From NCBI GenBank assembly GCA_964446655.1, contig CAYUPL010000005.1, positions 42,319 to 106,318 on the forward strand: a stretch of 64,000 bases of DNA, given 5' to 3'. The notes beneath the pieces are model-generated. The model did no database searches, was not told where the DNA came from, and saw nothing but the letters and a program-made list of their open reading frames with translations. Source of the DNA: Desulfopila_A sp964446655 (GTDB lineage Bacteria; Desulfobacterota; Desulfobulbia; Desulfobulbales; Desulfocapsaceae). Of the stretch, positions 32,123 through 41,622 are shown one piece after another. Both the position numbers and the translations under genes were made by a program. Positions within the stretch are counted from its first letter, which is position 1. Every line of letters begins with the position of its first letter.

Positions 32123-32979
32123 CGGTAACGGCCGAGGCGGCAGGGTTGCTTTTTCAGGCTCCTTCCGTGACTCCATTGGTAAGAGGAGCTGCGCATTGCC
32201 CCCTTTTTATCGGCACGTCGGGCTACTCCTACACCGAGTGGGTTGACAGTGGTTTTTATCCGCCCGGTACCAGAACGGCCGACATGCTTGGTCTGTATAT
32301 GCAAACCTTTCCCGTCGTCGAGCTGAACTATACCTGGTATCAGATGCCCCGGGCGGAAGCGATGGCCCGTATGTTGCACAAGGTACCTGAAGATTTCCGC
32401 TTTGCCGCCAAGCTGACGAGAACCCTGACGCATGAGAGGGGGGAGGACTGGCGCAAACAGCTGCTATTGTACCGCCGGGGGATCAAACCGCTGCACAAGC
32501 GGCTGGCAGCCGTGCTGGTTCAGCTGCCGCCGGATTTTGATCGAAGCACAACGAACCGGTATTACCTGGCGGAGCTGCTCGACGGGCTGCACGGTTTACC
32601 GCTTGCCGTGGAATTTCGCCATGTGTCCTGGGCCGTTGATGCGGTCTTTGCCGAGCTTGAGCGACGCGGTGTTACCCTGGTTGCCATTGACGCGCCTGCC
32701 GTGCCGGAGCTTTTCCCCTTTCTTGATATTGTCACCAATCCCGATTTTTTTTACCTGCGTTTTCACGGTCGTAATCGAAAAGGTTGGTATTCCACCAATA
32801 TGCAGAAAAAATTTGACTACGATTATACAACGGCGGAGCTGCAGAAGTGCGTCAAGGGGCCCATTGGCGCCATGGCACGTCGTGCCGGCCGAGGTATAAT
32901 TTTTTTTAATAATCATGTGCGGGCTCAGGCGCCCAGAAATGCCGGCGAACTGCAGCGTATCATGAACAGTTACCTGTAG
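32119..32979 (+). CDS. DUF72 (YecE-like) protein
   Basis: This 286-residue TIM-barrel-like DUF72 protein has FIGTSGYSYTEW near residue 30, PVVELNYTWYQMP, the VEFRHVSW strand, the FYLRFHGRNRKGW motif and the terminal FFNNHVRAQAPRNA. The biochemical role of the family is unknown. It overlaps lexA by 4 nt (ATGA) and precedes the ImuB-like gene by 9 nt. It therefore occupies the slot where mutasome cassettes usually carry imuA, and may be a working part of the DNA-damage response here. Confidence 0.9.
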   Translation: MTVTAEAAGLLFQAPSVTPLVRGAAHCPLFIGTSGYSYTEWVDSGFYPPGTRTADMLGLYMQTFPVVELNYTWYQMPRAEAMARMLHKVPEDFRFAAKLTRTLTHERGEDWRKQLLLYRRGIKPLHKRLAAVLVQLPPDFDRSTTNRYYLAELLDGLHGLPLAVEFRHVSWAVDAVFAELERRGVTLVAIDAPAVPELFPFLDIVTNPDFFYLRFHGRNRKGWYSTNMQKKFDYDYTTAELQKCVKGPIGAMARRAGRGIIFFNNHVRAQAPRNAGELQRIMNSYL

Positions 32980-32988
32980 AATTATTCC

Positions 32989-34170
32989 ATGTACCGGGAA
33001 CGATCCATACTGCATTTCAATGTGGCTGATTTTGCTGTGGCGGTGGAAAGGGCGGCTGACAGCTCTTTGCGGCGTCTCCCTCTGATCATAGCACCACTGC
33101 AGGCAGGCAGAGCGGTGGTTTATGATATGAGCGAAGAAGCTTTTCAGAGCGGGGTGCGTAAAGGAATGCCGCTTTTCCAGGCAACCAGGATGTGTCGGGG
33201 AGCGGCGGTCAAGGCGCCGAGGGTTGAGCTTTATCAGCGTGCCATGTGTGACTTTTGGGAAAAGGTCAGACGCTTTTCCCCACTGGTGGAATATGGTCTG
33301 GCCGATGGTCATCTCTTTGTTGATGTGACGGGAACGCACAGACTGTTCGGACCTGCTCCCGATATCGGCTGGAAGATCCGTAAAGAGATCGGCAGCCATC
33401 TCGGTGTTGATCCCATCTGGACCTTATCGTCAAACAAGCTGGTGGCAAAGGTTGCTTCCCGACTGGTTAAACCGGTGGGAGAGTATATCGTCGCCGCGGG
33501 TGAAGAGGAGGAGTTTCTGGCACCGTTGTCTATTGTTTTGCTGCCGGGAGTCCGGCCGCGTGAAAGGCAGAGACTGGCGGAGTTTCGCATTACCAGGATC
33601 GGAGAGCTTGCCCGATTGAGCCGGCAGGAGTTGATGGTTCCCTTTGGAGACCGCGGCGACTTTTTCTACCAGGCCAGTCGAGGAGTTGACTACAGCCAGG
33701 TAGTCGGAGGTAGTTGCCGTGAAGCCTCCTTTGATCAGGAGCATCATTTTGCCGATGATACCAACGACAGAGCGCAGGTTACGGCCGCCATCGGCTGGAT
33801 GGCTGCTCAGGCAGGTGCTGCGCTGCGCCGCAACCGGCAGGAGGCTCGCCGGGTCGGTTTGCGGATTGTTTATTCCGACGGTGTTGCTGTCGCTCGTCAG
33901 GCATCGCGCCGCATCGGTACTGCCGGCGACGTTGTCCTCCGGGACATGGCTCTGCTTGCCCTGCAGCGTGCCTGGACCAGGCGGACGAGGCTGCGAAGCT
34001 GCTTCCTTTTCTGTGACAGGCTGCACCGGCAGTCGCCGCAATTGCCGCTCTTTGCGGCGCCATCCGCGGAAAGTGCCGGGAAAGACAAGGTACTGGGTGC
34101 GATGGATCAGATTCGGAGCCGTTTCGGAGCGCGGTCTATTCGAGCCGGCAACACTGTTGTCGAAGTGTAA
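32989..34170 (+). CDS. imuB: ImuB-like Y-family DNA polymerase homologue (probably non-catalytic)
   Basis: This 393-residue protein has the Y-family fold, but the catalytic carboxylates are altered. The first motif reads HFNVADFAVAVE, with N11 in place of the metal-binding aspartate of Pol IV, and the second reads LADGHLFVDVTGT instead of SIDEAFLDVT. Loss of these residues is the hallmark of ImuB, which serves as the clamp-binding hub recruiting DnaE2/ImuC. The little-finger region follows (about 240-340). It stands between DUF72 and the DnaE2-like gene. The C-terminal tail is shorter than in many ImuB proteins. Confidence 0.85.
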   Translation: MYRERSILHFNVADFAVAVERAADSSLRRLPLIIAPLQAGRAVVYDMSEEAFQSGVRKGMPLFQATRMCRGAAVKAPRVELYQRAMCDFWEKVRRFSPLVEYGLADGHLFVDVTGTHRLFGPAPDIGWKIRKEIGSHLGVDPIWTLSSNKLVAKVASRLVKPVGEYIVAAGEEEEFLAPLSIVLLPGVRPRERQRLAEFRITRIGELARLSRQELMVPFGDRGDFFYQASRGVDYSQVVGGSCREASFDQEHHFADDTNDRAQVTAAIGWMAAQAGAALRRNRQEARRVGLRIVYSDGVAVARQASRRIGTAGDVVLRDMALLALQRAWTRRTRLRSCFLFCDRLHRQSPQLPLFAAPSAESAGKDKVLGAMDQIRSRFGARSIRAGNTVVEV

Positions 34171-34185
34171 AGAGGGAGCTGGAAG

Positions 34186-37100
34186 ATGTTTCCTCTTCGG
34201 GTTCGATCCTGCTATTCCCTGATGCGTGGCACCATGTCGCCGGCGGATATCTGCCGGTTGACCCGCCAACATGGATACCTTGGCGTGGCCATGACGGATA
34301 GGGACAATCTCTACGGTATGTGGAGCTTTCTGGCAGCCTGCCGCCGAGAGGGGCTCAAGCCCGTGGTGGGCAGCGAAGTAAGTGATCCAGTAAATGGTAC
34401 GGTTGCCACTTGTCTGGTACGTGATCGAACCGGATATGCCAATCTGTGCATCCTTATAACGAAAAGACATACGGAAAAAGATTTCAATTTCAGGGAAGCC
34501 TTGTGCCGGCATGGTGCGGGACTGTTTGTTCTTGCCATGGATAAAGATCTCCTGGCGTCTCTGCGCCAAAGTGAGGCGGTGCCGGTGGCGGATCTCGGTG
34601 CCCGGCCAACGGAACAATCGGCGTTGTTGCGAAAATGGGCCGGAGAGCATGATATACCGGTTGTGGCAACACCGGATTGCGCCATGGCCCAGGAGTCGGA
34701 TGCCTCGCTTTATGTGTTGCTGCGGGCCATAGCACGAGGCAGCAGCATCAGCGATGCCGCCTTGCGGGAAAAAAGAGCGGTACGTAATTGGTTTGTCGCT
34801 CCGGAACGTTTTCGGCAGCGCTTTGCCATGTGGCCGGAGGCCATCACCGAAAGTTGCCGTATTGCCGAATTGTGTCGCTTCAGCGGTCCCGAATCCGGTC
34901 TGGTAATGCCACCCTGGAAAGGCGGCAGTTCCGCAGCGCAAACGTTGCGCCGCTGGGCCTATCGTGGAGCCGAAAAACGATACGGCACGGATTTAAGCGA
35001 GGTCGTCGTCGATCGGTTGGAGCATGAGCTGACCGTTATCGATACCATGGGCTTCTCCTCCTATTTTCTGGTGGTTCGCAACATTGTCCATCCGATCGGT
35101 GAGGATGGCCGGAGAAAAAAAAGAAGAATCTGCGGCCGGGGATCAGGTGCTGCTTCCCTGGTGGCATACTGCCTTGGGATAACCAACGTTTGCCCACTGA
35201 AATATAATCTCTACTTTGAGAGATTTCTCAATCCGGGGCGTACTGATCCCCCCGACATCGATATAGACTTTTCCTGGGATGAAAGAGATACAGTGCTTGC
35301 TGAAGTACTGCGTCAAAATAAAGGGTATGCGGCGATGGTGTGTAACCATGTCTTTTTCCAGCCCAGAATGGCGATCCGGGAAACGGCCAAGGCCTATGGT
35401 TTGCCGGGATATGAAATATCGAGCCTTACTAAAAGATTACCCTGGTTGGGACAAAGCGGTATTTCTCTTCTCGATTGGGTACAACAAATGCCGACCATGC
35501 GAGGGGCTGATCTAAGCGGACCCTGGCCTGAAATCATGGCGCTGGCGGGCAGACTGGTGGGGGTTCCCCGGCATCTTTCGGTCCACCCCGGTGGGGTGGT
35601 TATCACGCCAAACCCCATCAATACCTATGTTCCCGTGGAAAATGCACCCAAGGGCGTTCCCATAATTCAATGGGAAAAAGATGGCGCCGAGGAGGCCGGA
35701 CTTGTCAAGATCGACCTGCTCGGCAACAGGAGCCTTGGTGTCATTCGTGATTGTATTGCCGCGGTATCCGCCCGCGGCGTTCCTTTTGCGGAACCGGGGT
35801 GGGAACCCGAGGATGACGTCTTAACGAAAAAGACCGTGGCCCGAGGCGCCACCATGGGATGTTTTTATATAGAAAGTCCGGCCATGCGGCTGCTGCAGCA
35901 GAAGGCCGGCAGCGGTGACTATGAGCAGCTCGTTATCCAGTCTTCTCTTATTCGCCCGGCGGCAAACGAGTTTGTGCGTGAATATGTGCGCAGGCTGCAT
36001 GGCGGCAGCTGGCAGCCTCTCCACCCTCTGCTTGCCGATGTGCTCGATGAGACTTTTGGGCTGATGGTCTATCAGGAGGATGTTTCCAGAGTAGCGGTCC
36101 ACCTGGCGGGGTTGAGCCACGCCAGGGCGGATGGTCTGCGGAAGGTCATGTCAAAAAAGGATAAAGAACACAGGCTGGCCGACTATCGTGATGAGTTCTT
36201 TCGCGGATGTCTGGCGCGAGACATAGCCAGGGTTGACGTTGAGGCAATATGGGCCATGATGATGAGTTTTGACGGCTACTCCTTCTGCAAGCCGCATTCG
36301 GCATCCTATGCCCGAGTCTCTTTCCAGGCTGCCTATTTGAAAACCTATTTCCCCGCCGAATTCATGGCGGCGGTCATTGCAAACCGGGGTGGGTACTATT
36401 CTGTATTTGCATATGTCTCAGAGGCTAAACGATGCGGGGTGAAGATCCTCAAGCCTGATGTTAATGAAAGTCTGGCTGGCTGGCAGGGAAGCAAGAAGGA
36501 GATCCGTGTCGGTTTTGCGGCAGTGCATGGAGTCTCTGCAGGTCTTGTGGAGCGTATCTGTCGGAGCAGGGAACAGGGCGGCGGATTTACCAGTGCTTCG
36601 GAATTTTTTGACAGAGTCCGACCGGCTGAGGATGAGGCGCGTCTGCTTATTCATGGCGGCGCTCTTGATTCTCTTGAGAAAGAGGCAAATCGTACTGTAC
36701 TGCTTTGGGAGCTGGCCTGTTTTCGCAGGATGCGGATATCGGAAAAAAGTATGCCTCTTTTCGGGCTGCGGCTGCCTCCTGCTCCAGCCCTTCCTCCTCC
36801 CTCACTGGAAGAAAAATTGAGAAGGGAGTATCAGGCTCTGGGATTTCTCTGTGATCATCACCCTGTCGTACTTTGTAAAAAGAAAGGCAACCCAGGAGTG
36901 TCCTCCGCTGATCTGGCCAAGCACACCGGCAGGCGTGTCTCCTTTCTGGGGTGGTTGCTCACCGGGAAACTGGTCTCGACCAAAACCGGTGAAGCCATGG
37001 AATTTCTCACTTTTGAAGATGAATATGGTACCGTGGAAACGACATTCTTTCCTCGTGTATATCAGCGCTACGCTTCTCTTCTTTGTTCCGGGAGACCGTA

Positions 37101-37194
37101 TTTGCTTCGTGGTCTGGTGGAAAAGGATTATGATGCCCTGACTTTGACGGTGGAAAGTGTCATGCAAGTTCGGCCGGGAAGAAATTCGGGTTAG
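34186..37194 (+). CDS. dnaE2: Error-prone DNA polymerase III alpha (DnaE2/ImuC)
   Basis: This 1002-residue C-family polymerase is close to the usual DnaE2 length. The palm has the catalytic triad D357, D359 and D361 (PPDIDIDFSWDE). The fingers, tandem helix-hairpin-helix (about 770-800) and C-terminal OB-fold (about 890-960, VSFLGWLLTGKLVSTKTGEA) follow. The N-terminal PHP domain is degenerate: the usual HxH is R5-V-R7 and TDH is TDR, so it should not bind metal. It acts in translesion synthesis with ImuB after SOS induction, in the same operon 15 nt downstream. Confidence 0.92.
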   Translation: MFPLRVRSCYSLMRGTMSPADICRLTRQHGYLGVAMTDRDNLYGMWSFLAACRREGLKPVVGSEVSDPVNGTVATCLVRDRTGYANLCILITKRHTEKDFNFREALCRHGAGLFVLAMDKDLLASLRQSEAVPVADLGARPTEQSALLRKWAGEHDIPVVATPDCAMAQESDASLYVLLRAIARGSSISDAALREKRAVRNWFVAPERFRQRFAMWPEAITESCRIAELCRFSGPESGLVMPPWKGGSSAAQTLRRWAYRGAEKRYGTDLSEVVVDRLEHELTVIDTMGFSSYFLVVRNIVHPIGEDGRRKKRRICGRGSGAASLVAYCLGITNVCPLKYNLYFERFLNPGRTDPPDIDIDFSWDERDTVLAEVLRQNKGYAAMVCNHVFFQPRMAIRETAKAYGLPGYEISSLTKRLPWLGQSGISLLDWVQQMPTMRGADLSGPWPEIMALAGRLVGVPRHLSVHPGGVVITPNPINTYVPVENAPKGVPIIQWEKDGAEEAGLVKIDLLGNRSLGVIRDCIAAVSARGVPFAEPGWEPEDDVLTKKTVARGATMGCFYIESPAMRLLQQKAGSGDYEQLVIQSSLIRPAANEFVREYVRRLHGGSWQPLHPLLADVLDETFGLMVYQEDVSRVAVHLAGLSHARADGLRKVMSKKDKEHRLADYRDEFFRGCLARDIARVDVEAIWAMMMSFDGYSFCKPHSASYARVSFQAAYLKTYFPAEFMAAVIANRGGYYSVFAYVSEAKRCGVKILKPDVNESLAGWQGSKKEIRVGFAAVHGVSAGLVERICRSREQGGGFTSASEFFDRVRPAEDEARLLIHGGALDSLEKEANRTVLLWELACFRRMRISEKSMPLFGLRLPPAPALPPPSLEEKLRREYQALGFLCDHHPVVLCKKKGNPGVSSADLAKHTGRRVSFLGWLLTGKLVSTKTGEAMEFLTFEDEYGTVETTFFPRVYQRYASLLCSGRPYLLRGLVEKDYDALTLTVESVMQVRPGRNSG

Positions 37195-37322
37195 TGGGTA
37201 ACGATTTGAGATAATGTCGAAAAAACACCAAAAAAGATTTTACTATACCCACAATGTGGAAAAAAGGGTATATAGCAAGGTACTGATGGTTTTTTAAGGC
37301 ATCAATCTGAGGAGGAACAGGT

Positions 37323-37688
37323 TTGAAAAAGATTTTGATCATAGATGATGAAGAACTTATTCTTCATTTTCTCAAACAGGTTTTGACCGAAGAAGGGTAT
37401 CACGTTATTACAGCCACCAATGGCGAAAAAGGGCTCGAGTTGTTTCGAGCACAATCCGCCGATCTCATTATTACCGACCTGGTAATGCCCGTAAAAGACG
37501 GTCTGAAAACAATTATTGAATTACAGGAAATTGATCAACACGTTCCAATTATAGCTATTTCCGGTGGTGGAACCATTGCCAAAGAGCGCTATCTGCATGT
37601 TGCTGGTTGCCTCGATAACGTCAGAGCGATGGCCAAACCATTTTCAAAGACAGACATTCTTCAAGCAGTGCGGGACATTATTCACTAA
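37323..37688 (+). CDS. Stand-alone response-regulator receiver protein
   Basis: This 121-residue CheY-like receiver begins at TTG with GAGGAGG about 9 nt upstream: MKKILIIDDEELILHFLKQV. It has the phospho-acceptor in LIITDLVMP, a switch serine in IAISGGG and the conserved lysine in MAKPFS. There is no output domain. The GGG loop (SGGGTIAKERYL) is typical of a receiver subgroup common in this phylum. No cognate kinase is adjacent. Confidence 0.88.
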   Translation: MKKILIIDDEELILHFLKQVLTEEGYHVITATNGEKGLELFRAQSADLIITDLVMPVKDGLKTIIELQEIDQHVPIIAISGGGTIAKERYLHVAGCLDNVRAMAKPFSKTDILQAVRDIIH

Positions 37689-37910
37689 TTTGACGGGCGA
37701 GTCCGGCTGCGTCGATGGATTCTGTTTACCCCTGTGCATTCCCCGTTACTGCCGTACCCGGCGAAAAAGTCGGCCTGAGGCAAATCTCTCTTCTTCATTG
37801 ACCTGTGTCCGCTTTTGTGCAATACTCTTTGGCAGTAATGGTTTGTAAAGTATGATATTTTCGGAATCTGGAGCAGAGTCCAGGGTTCCTCAAATCCTGC
37901 GAGGTGAATT

Positions 37911-39617
37911 ATGGTGGAGGGTGCTGAAGTACGTATGACCTTGAACTATATTGTTGATGCAAGCTGCGACAAATATGGAGATCAGCCCGCAATAGGCATG
38001 GCCATGACCGCACCACTCAGCTATAGGGAGTTTTATGGCAGGATCATTGCTCTTGCCGCGAAAATGATGGCGGACGGAGTTCAGAAAGGCGACCATATAG
38101 CCATCTTGGCCGAGAATTCTCATAACTGGGGCGCCGCTTATCTGGCTACTGTTCGGCTGGGAGCCGTTGCCGTTCCCATTCTGCCGGACTTGCCCGAGGC
38201 CGATGTGCATCATATCCTGAAGGAAATGAAGGTCAAGTTTCTGTTTATAACCCAGAAACAGATTGAAAAGATTTATGAGCTGAAAACAAAAAATGATAGC
38301 TTTATTGTAACTCTGGACGACTATGTCGGCATGACCGGTCTGCTGGAGATCAAAAAATTCTCAGAGTACCTTAAGGAAGCGGAGCACGAGTTTGCCGACA
38401 CTGTCGAAGAAAAAGGATCTTCCGATTTCCCAGTCGTTGAAGAAGACGATATTGCCTCAATTTTATACACCTCCGGCACTTCCGGATATTCCAAGGCGGT
38501 AATGCTGTCACATAAAAACATCACCTCAAATGCCTATGCGGCCTCCGGACTGGCGAAGTTGCATGTCGGTGATGTGTTCCTTTCTATTCTGCCGATGTCA
38601 CATACCTATGAATTTACCTGCGGTTTTATTCTTCCGCTTCTTAAGGGCTGCCGGATAGCTTATGCCGGCAAAACCCCTACGCCGGCGATTTTGCAGAAAT
38701 TTTGCCAGCATGAGCAGCCTGCTGCAATTTTTGCCGTGCCGCTGGTGCTTGAGAAAATTTACAAAAAGAGAGTTGTCCCGAAAATAGAAAACAGCAAAGC
38801 GCTTCAGCTGCTATGCAAGACAGGATTCGGCAGAAAGTTTATCTATAGAAAGACCGGCCGTAAATTAGTTGAGTTTTTCGGGGGGAAACTGCTTTTTATG
38901 GGGGTTGGTGGTGCCGCCCTTAATCCTGATGTGGAAAAATTTCTGGTTGAGGCGGAGTTTCCCTATCTGATTGGATACGGCCTGACGGAATCGGCGCCGT
39001 TGCTCAGTGGAGGGCCGCTGGGCGATAAAACCATCGAGCCGGGTTCAGCCGGTAAGCCTATTCCAGGGGTGGAAGTTAAAATAGTCGATCCTGATCCGGA
39101 GACCGGCATCGGTGAAATTTATGGCTGTGGGCCGAATGTCATGAAAGGCTATTATAATGACGATGATGCTACCAAAGAGGTCATCAGTGAGGATGGTTGG
39201 CTGGCAACCGGCGATTTAGGGTATCTTGACAAAGCCGGTAATCTCCATATTCGGGGCCGGTGTAAAAATGTTATCGTGATGGCCAATGGTGAAAATGTCT
39301 ATCCTGAAGCTATAGAACATAAAATACACTGTTATAATTGGGTTCTTGAATCGCTGGTTGTGGAAAATAACGGCCGTCTAGAGGCCTGGGTCTATCCCGA
39401 CTATGAGTTGATCGATGAAAAGACGGCTGATCAGTCACGCCTGCAACGACATGAATATATTGAGAAATGTATCGAAGAAATGCGTCAGGAGCTGAATGGC
39501 CGGCTCTCCAGTGGTTCGCGGATAAACATCATCTACGAAAGGCGTGAGCCTTTTATCAAAACCGCAACGCATAAAATCAAGCGCTATCTTTATGATGGTC
39601 ACAGTATGGCTCCCTGA
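37911..39617 (+). CDS. AMP-binding long-chain acyl-CoA ligase
   Basis: This 568-residue ANL-superfamily enzyme activates a carboxylic acid with ATP and CoA. Visible motifs are the P-loop-like YTSGTSGYSKAVMLSHKN, GYGLTESAPLLSGG, the hinge aspartate in WLATGDLGYLDKAGNLHIRG and the C-terminal KRYLY lysine region after RREPFIKTATHKIK. It resembles bacterial FadD/AMP-dependent synthetases of about 550-600 residues. GAGGTG lies 6 nt before the ATG. The gene ends in a strong intrinsic terminator. Confidence 0.92.
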   Translation: MVEGAEVRMTLNYIVDASCDKYGDQPAIGMAMTAPLSYREFYGRIIALAAKMMADGVQKGDHIAILAENSHNWGAAYLATVRLGAVAVPILPDLPEADVHHILKEMKVKFLFITQKQIEKIYELKTKNDSFIVTLDDYVGMTGLLEIKKFSEYLKEAEHEFADTVEEKGSSDFPVVEEDDIASILYTSGTSGYSKAVMLSHKNITSNAYAASGLAKLHVGDVFLSILPMSHTYEFTCGFILPLLKGCRIAYAGKTPTPAILQKFCQHEQPAAIFAVPLVLEKIYKKRVVPKIENSKALQLLCKTGFGRKFIYRKTGRKLVEFFGGKLLFMGVGGAALNPDVEKFLVEAEFPYLIGYGLTESAPLLSGGPLGDKTIEPGSAGKPIPGVEVKIVDPDPETGIGEIYGCGPNVMKGYYNDDDATKEVISEDGWLATGDLGYLDKAGNLHIRGRCKNVIVMANGENVYPEAIEHKIHCYNWVLESLVVENNGRLEAWVYPDYELIDEKTADQSRLQRHEYIEKCIEEMRQELNGRLSSGSRINIIYERREPFIKTATHKIKRYLYDGHSMAP

Positions 39618-39645
39618 AAAATGTGTATTTATGGTTCTGTGTCGG

Positions 39646-39677
39646 AAAGCCTGTGTTGTTGCACAGGCTTTTTTTTT
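39646..39677 (+). terminator. Rho-independent terminator of the acyl-CoA ligase gene
   Basis: AAGCCTGTG (39647-39655) and CACAGGCTT (39662-39670) form a 9-bp stem with a 6-nt loop, followed by a run of T to 39677. It lies 30 nt after the ligase stop. Confidence 0.88.
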
Positions 39678-39774
39678 GCCGGCTGCTCAGGGCCAAGAAG
39701 ATGGTTAAACGGTGCCCGCCGCATGTTGTGGTGCTGCGCGACATGCAAATTCGGAAGACTTTCGGTTAACAAAT

Positions 39775-40443
39775 ATGACTCTCTGCCCTTTATGCGATTG
39801 TGAAAACACCCCGTTTTTTCACCGTGACGCTACACGGGAATACCGGCGCTGCCGTGAATGCCAACTGATCTTTGTGCCGGAGCAATTTTGGTTGGGCCAT
39901 ACGGAAGAAAAAGCCGTCTATGACCTTCATGAAAACCATATTAACGATGCCGGTTATCGTCATTTTCTATCACGGCTTTGTACTCCTCTGTTGAGCAGGC
40001 TGGGAGCAGCGCCTCGGTATGGGCTTGATTTTGGATGTGGTCCGGGTCCTGCTCTGGCTGCAATGCTGGAAGAGCATGGTCATTCCGTAGATTTATATGA
40101 TCCGATTTATTTCAATAGGCCGGCCCTGTTGAGCAACCAATATGACTTTATCTGCACCACCGAAGTGGTGGAACATTTTCGCAATCCGAAGAGTAGCTTT
40201 TCTCTTGTTTTCAATATGTTGAAACCTTCAGGATGGTTTGCGGTAATGACCAAGAGAGTCCGGGATGAAGCAGCCTTCAAAAACTGGCACTATATCCGCG
40301 ATCCAACGCATATCCTTTTTTACAATGAAAAAACCTTTGCATATCTGGCCGAACAGCACCATGCAGAACTGGAACCGGTCGGAACGGATGTGGTGCTGTT
40401 TCGTAAAGAAAGCACATCTCCGGCAGGAATGGTTACAATATAG
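39775..40443 (+). CDS. Class I SAM-dependent methyltransferase with N-terminal zinc ribbon
   Basis: This 222-residue protein starts MTLCPLCDCENTPFFHRDAT, a C-x2-C zinc finger completed by RRCREC. The Rossmann core has the SAM-binding glycine motif DFGCGPGPALAAML, the acidic strand end DLYDP and motif II-III sequence ICTTEVVEHFRNP. It resembles the methyltransferase_23 group acting on small molecules or lipids. The ATG at 39775 puts the zinc finger at the start; the open frame extends 21 codons upstream without a ribosome-binding site. Confidence 0.85.
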   Translation: MTLCPLCDCENTPFFHRDATREYRRCRECQLIFVPEQFWLGHTEEKAVYDLHENHINDAGYRHFLSRLCTPLLSRLGAAPRYGLDFGCGPGPALAAMLEEHGHSVDLYDPIYFNRPALLSNQYDFICTTEVVEHFRNPKSSFSLVFNMLKPSGWFAVMTKRVRDEAAFKNWHYIRDPTHILFYNEKTFAYLAEQHHAELEPVGTDVVLFRKESTSPAGMVTI

Positions 40444-40518
40444 CAGAGAGCGTATACCACCTGTCGGCATGAACATATAGGAATGCTGTCACAATCATAA
40501 ACCTCCGTTGATAATGAT

Positions 40519-41622
40519 ATGGCTGAAGCAGATCAAATCTCTATAATTATAAAAACCATACAGCATAATTGCGATGTTTCAGATGGTAGAGACCATGGTA
40601 TCTATTCCATGTGCACCATGGTTTTAAAACTCCGCAATCTTTATAAATGGGAACATGGCATCGAACCGTGGCAGGAGGCTGAGCCTGCAGACTTGCTTGA
40701 CTGGATCGACCGCAAGGAGAAGTACTGGGAGTCGATCGCCACGGCATCGTTTACTGCAATTGGAGTAAACGGCTGCCGGTATGCCGCGGACGATATTCTG
40801 GAAATCAACACGATGCTCGCTCCATACAACCTGGTCTACGGTGCCGGTCACGGGCGGTCCATGAAGGCGGTATTCTTTTTAGCGGAAAAACTGGAAGAGT
40901 ACCATCTTGAGGGATGCCGGGTAGTACTGCTGGGAAACGAAAAAGCCAAGGAGATGGCCAGCCCCTTTGCCATGGCTCAGGATGGTATCGTCTATATCCG
41001 TAAGGATTCACTACGCTACTTCCTCTGGGATCAGATCCAGGAGTTGCGGGCCTCCTGCCGGGAGGCGCTGCAGCGGTTTTTCGCCCTCTACGGCCTTGCC
41101 GGTAATGGTCAGCTTGACCAGCAGGTGTTTAAGGAAAAACTGGATGAAATCGTCGAAAAAGAGCTCAATCTTTTTATTTATCATGAGATCGGTGAGGTGC
41201 TGGAGAACAGCTTTGACAGCTCAACACTGGAGAAAATACTCCGCACCTTTCCAGGTTCCGTCATCGAACTGGTCTGCCGAACCATTAAGGACCTTCTGGC
41301 CGATACCCATCCACAGGGGGTATTAGGTTACGTAATAAAGGAGAAACGCGAGACCTCACTCTGTCTCTATATCGGTTTGCTCGACGGGTTGCGTAAAGCC
41401 CTTTTTCCAGAGATTTTTCAGGTCTGGTCCCACTTTTCCGGTAATGGTGATTGGCACCACATCGAGGAGGCCAGACGGCAATGCCGCGCACGAGTCACAG
41501 AAATTGCCGGCTTGATAGAACACATAGCGCAACACATCGGCCATAAGCCGGATGAGTTTGTCCATGACCGCTTTGTCGCGGAAATTGTCTCCCCGCTAGG
41601 TCTTGAGATGCCTCGTCGCTAG
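40519..41622 (+). CDS. Conserved protein of unknown function
   Basis: I cannot name this 367-residue protein with confidence; it may belong to a Desulfobacterota-specific uncharacterised family. It is soluble, mostly helical and acidic, with no signal peptide. The N-terminal part has YSMCTMVLKLRNLYKWEHGI; the middle has a conspicuous NLFIYHEIGEVLENSF segment whose H-E and following glutamates could bind metal. It ends with helical repeats. Its TAG stop shares the CTAG at 41619-41622 with the stop of the opposite-strand AAA-Lon gene. It faces the protease operon, which does not by itself imply a shared role. Confidence 0.7.
   Translation: MAEADQISIIIKTIQHNCDVSDGRDHGIYSMCTMVLKLRNLYKWEHGIEPWQEAEPADLLDWIDRKEKYWESIATASFTAIGVNGCRYAADDILEINTMLAPYNLVYGAGHGRSMKAVFFLAEKLEEYHLEGCRVVLLGNEKAKEMASPFAMAQDGIVYIRKDSLRYFLWDQIQELRASCREALQRFFALYGLAGNGQLDQQVFKEKLDEIVEKELNLFIYHEIGEVLENSFDSSTLEKILRTFPGSVIELVCRTIKDLLADTHPQGVLGYVIKEKRETSLCLYIGLLDGLRKALFPEIFQVWSHFSGNGDWHHIEEARRQCRARVTEIAGLIEHIAQHIGHKPDEFVHDRFVAEIVSPLGLEMPRR

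Noticed and set aside
37246..37275. TATACCC/GGGTATA repeat after dnaE2 as a terminator
   Set aside because: The loop is long, the stem is AT-rich and no T-run follows.
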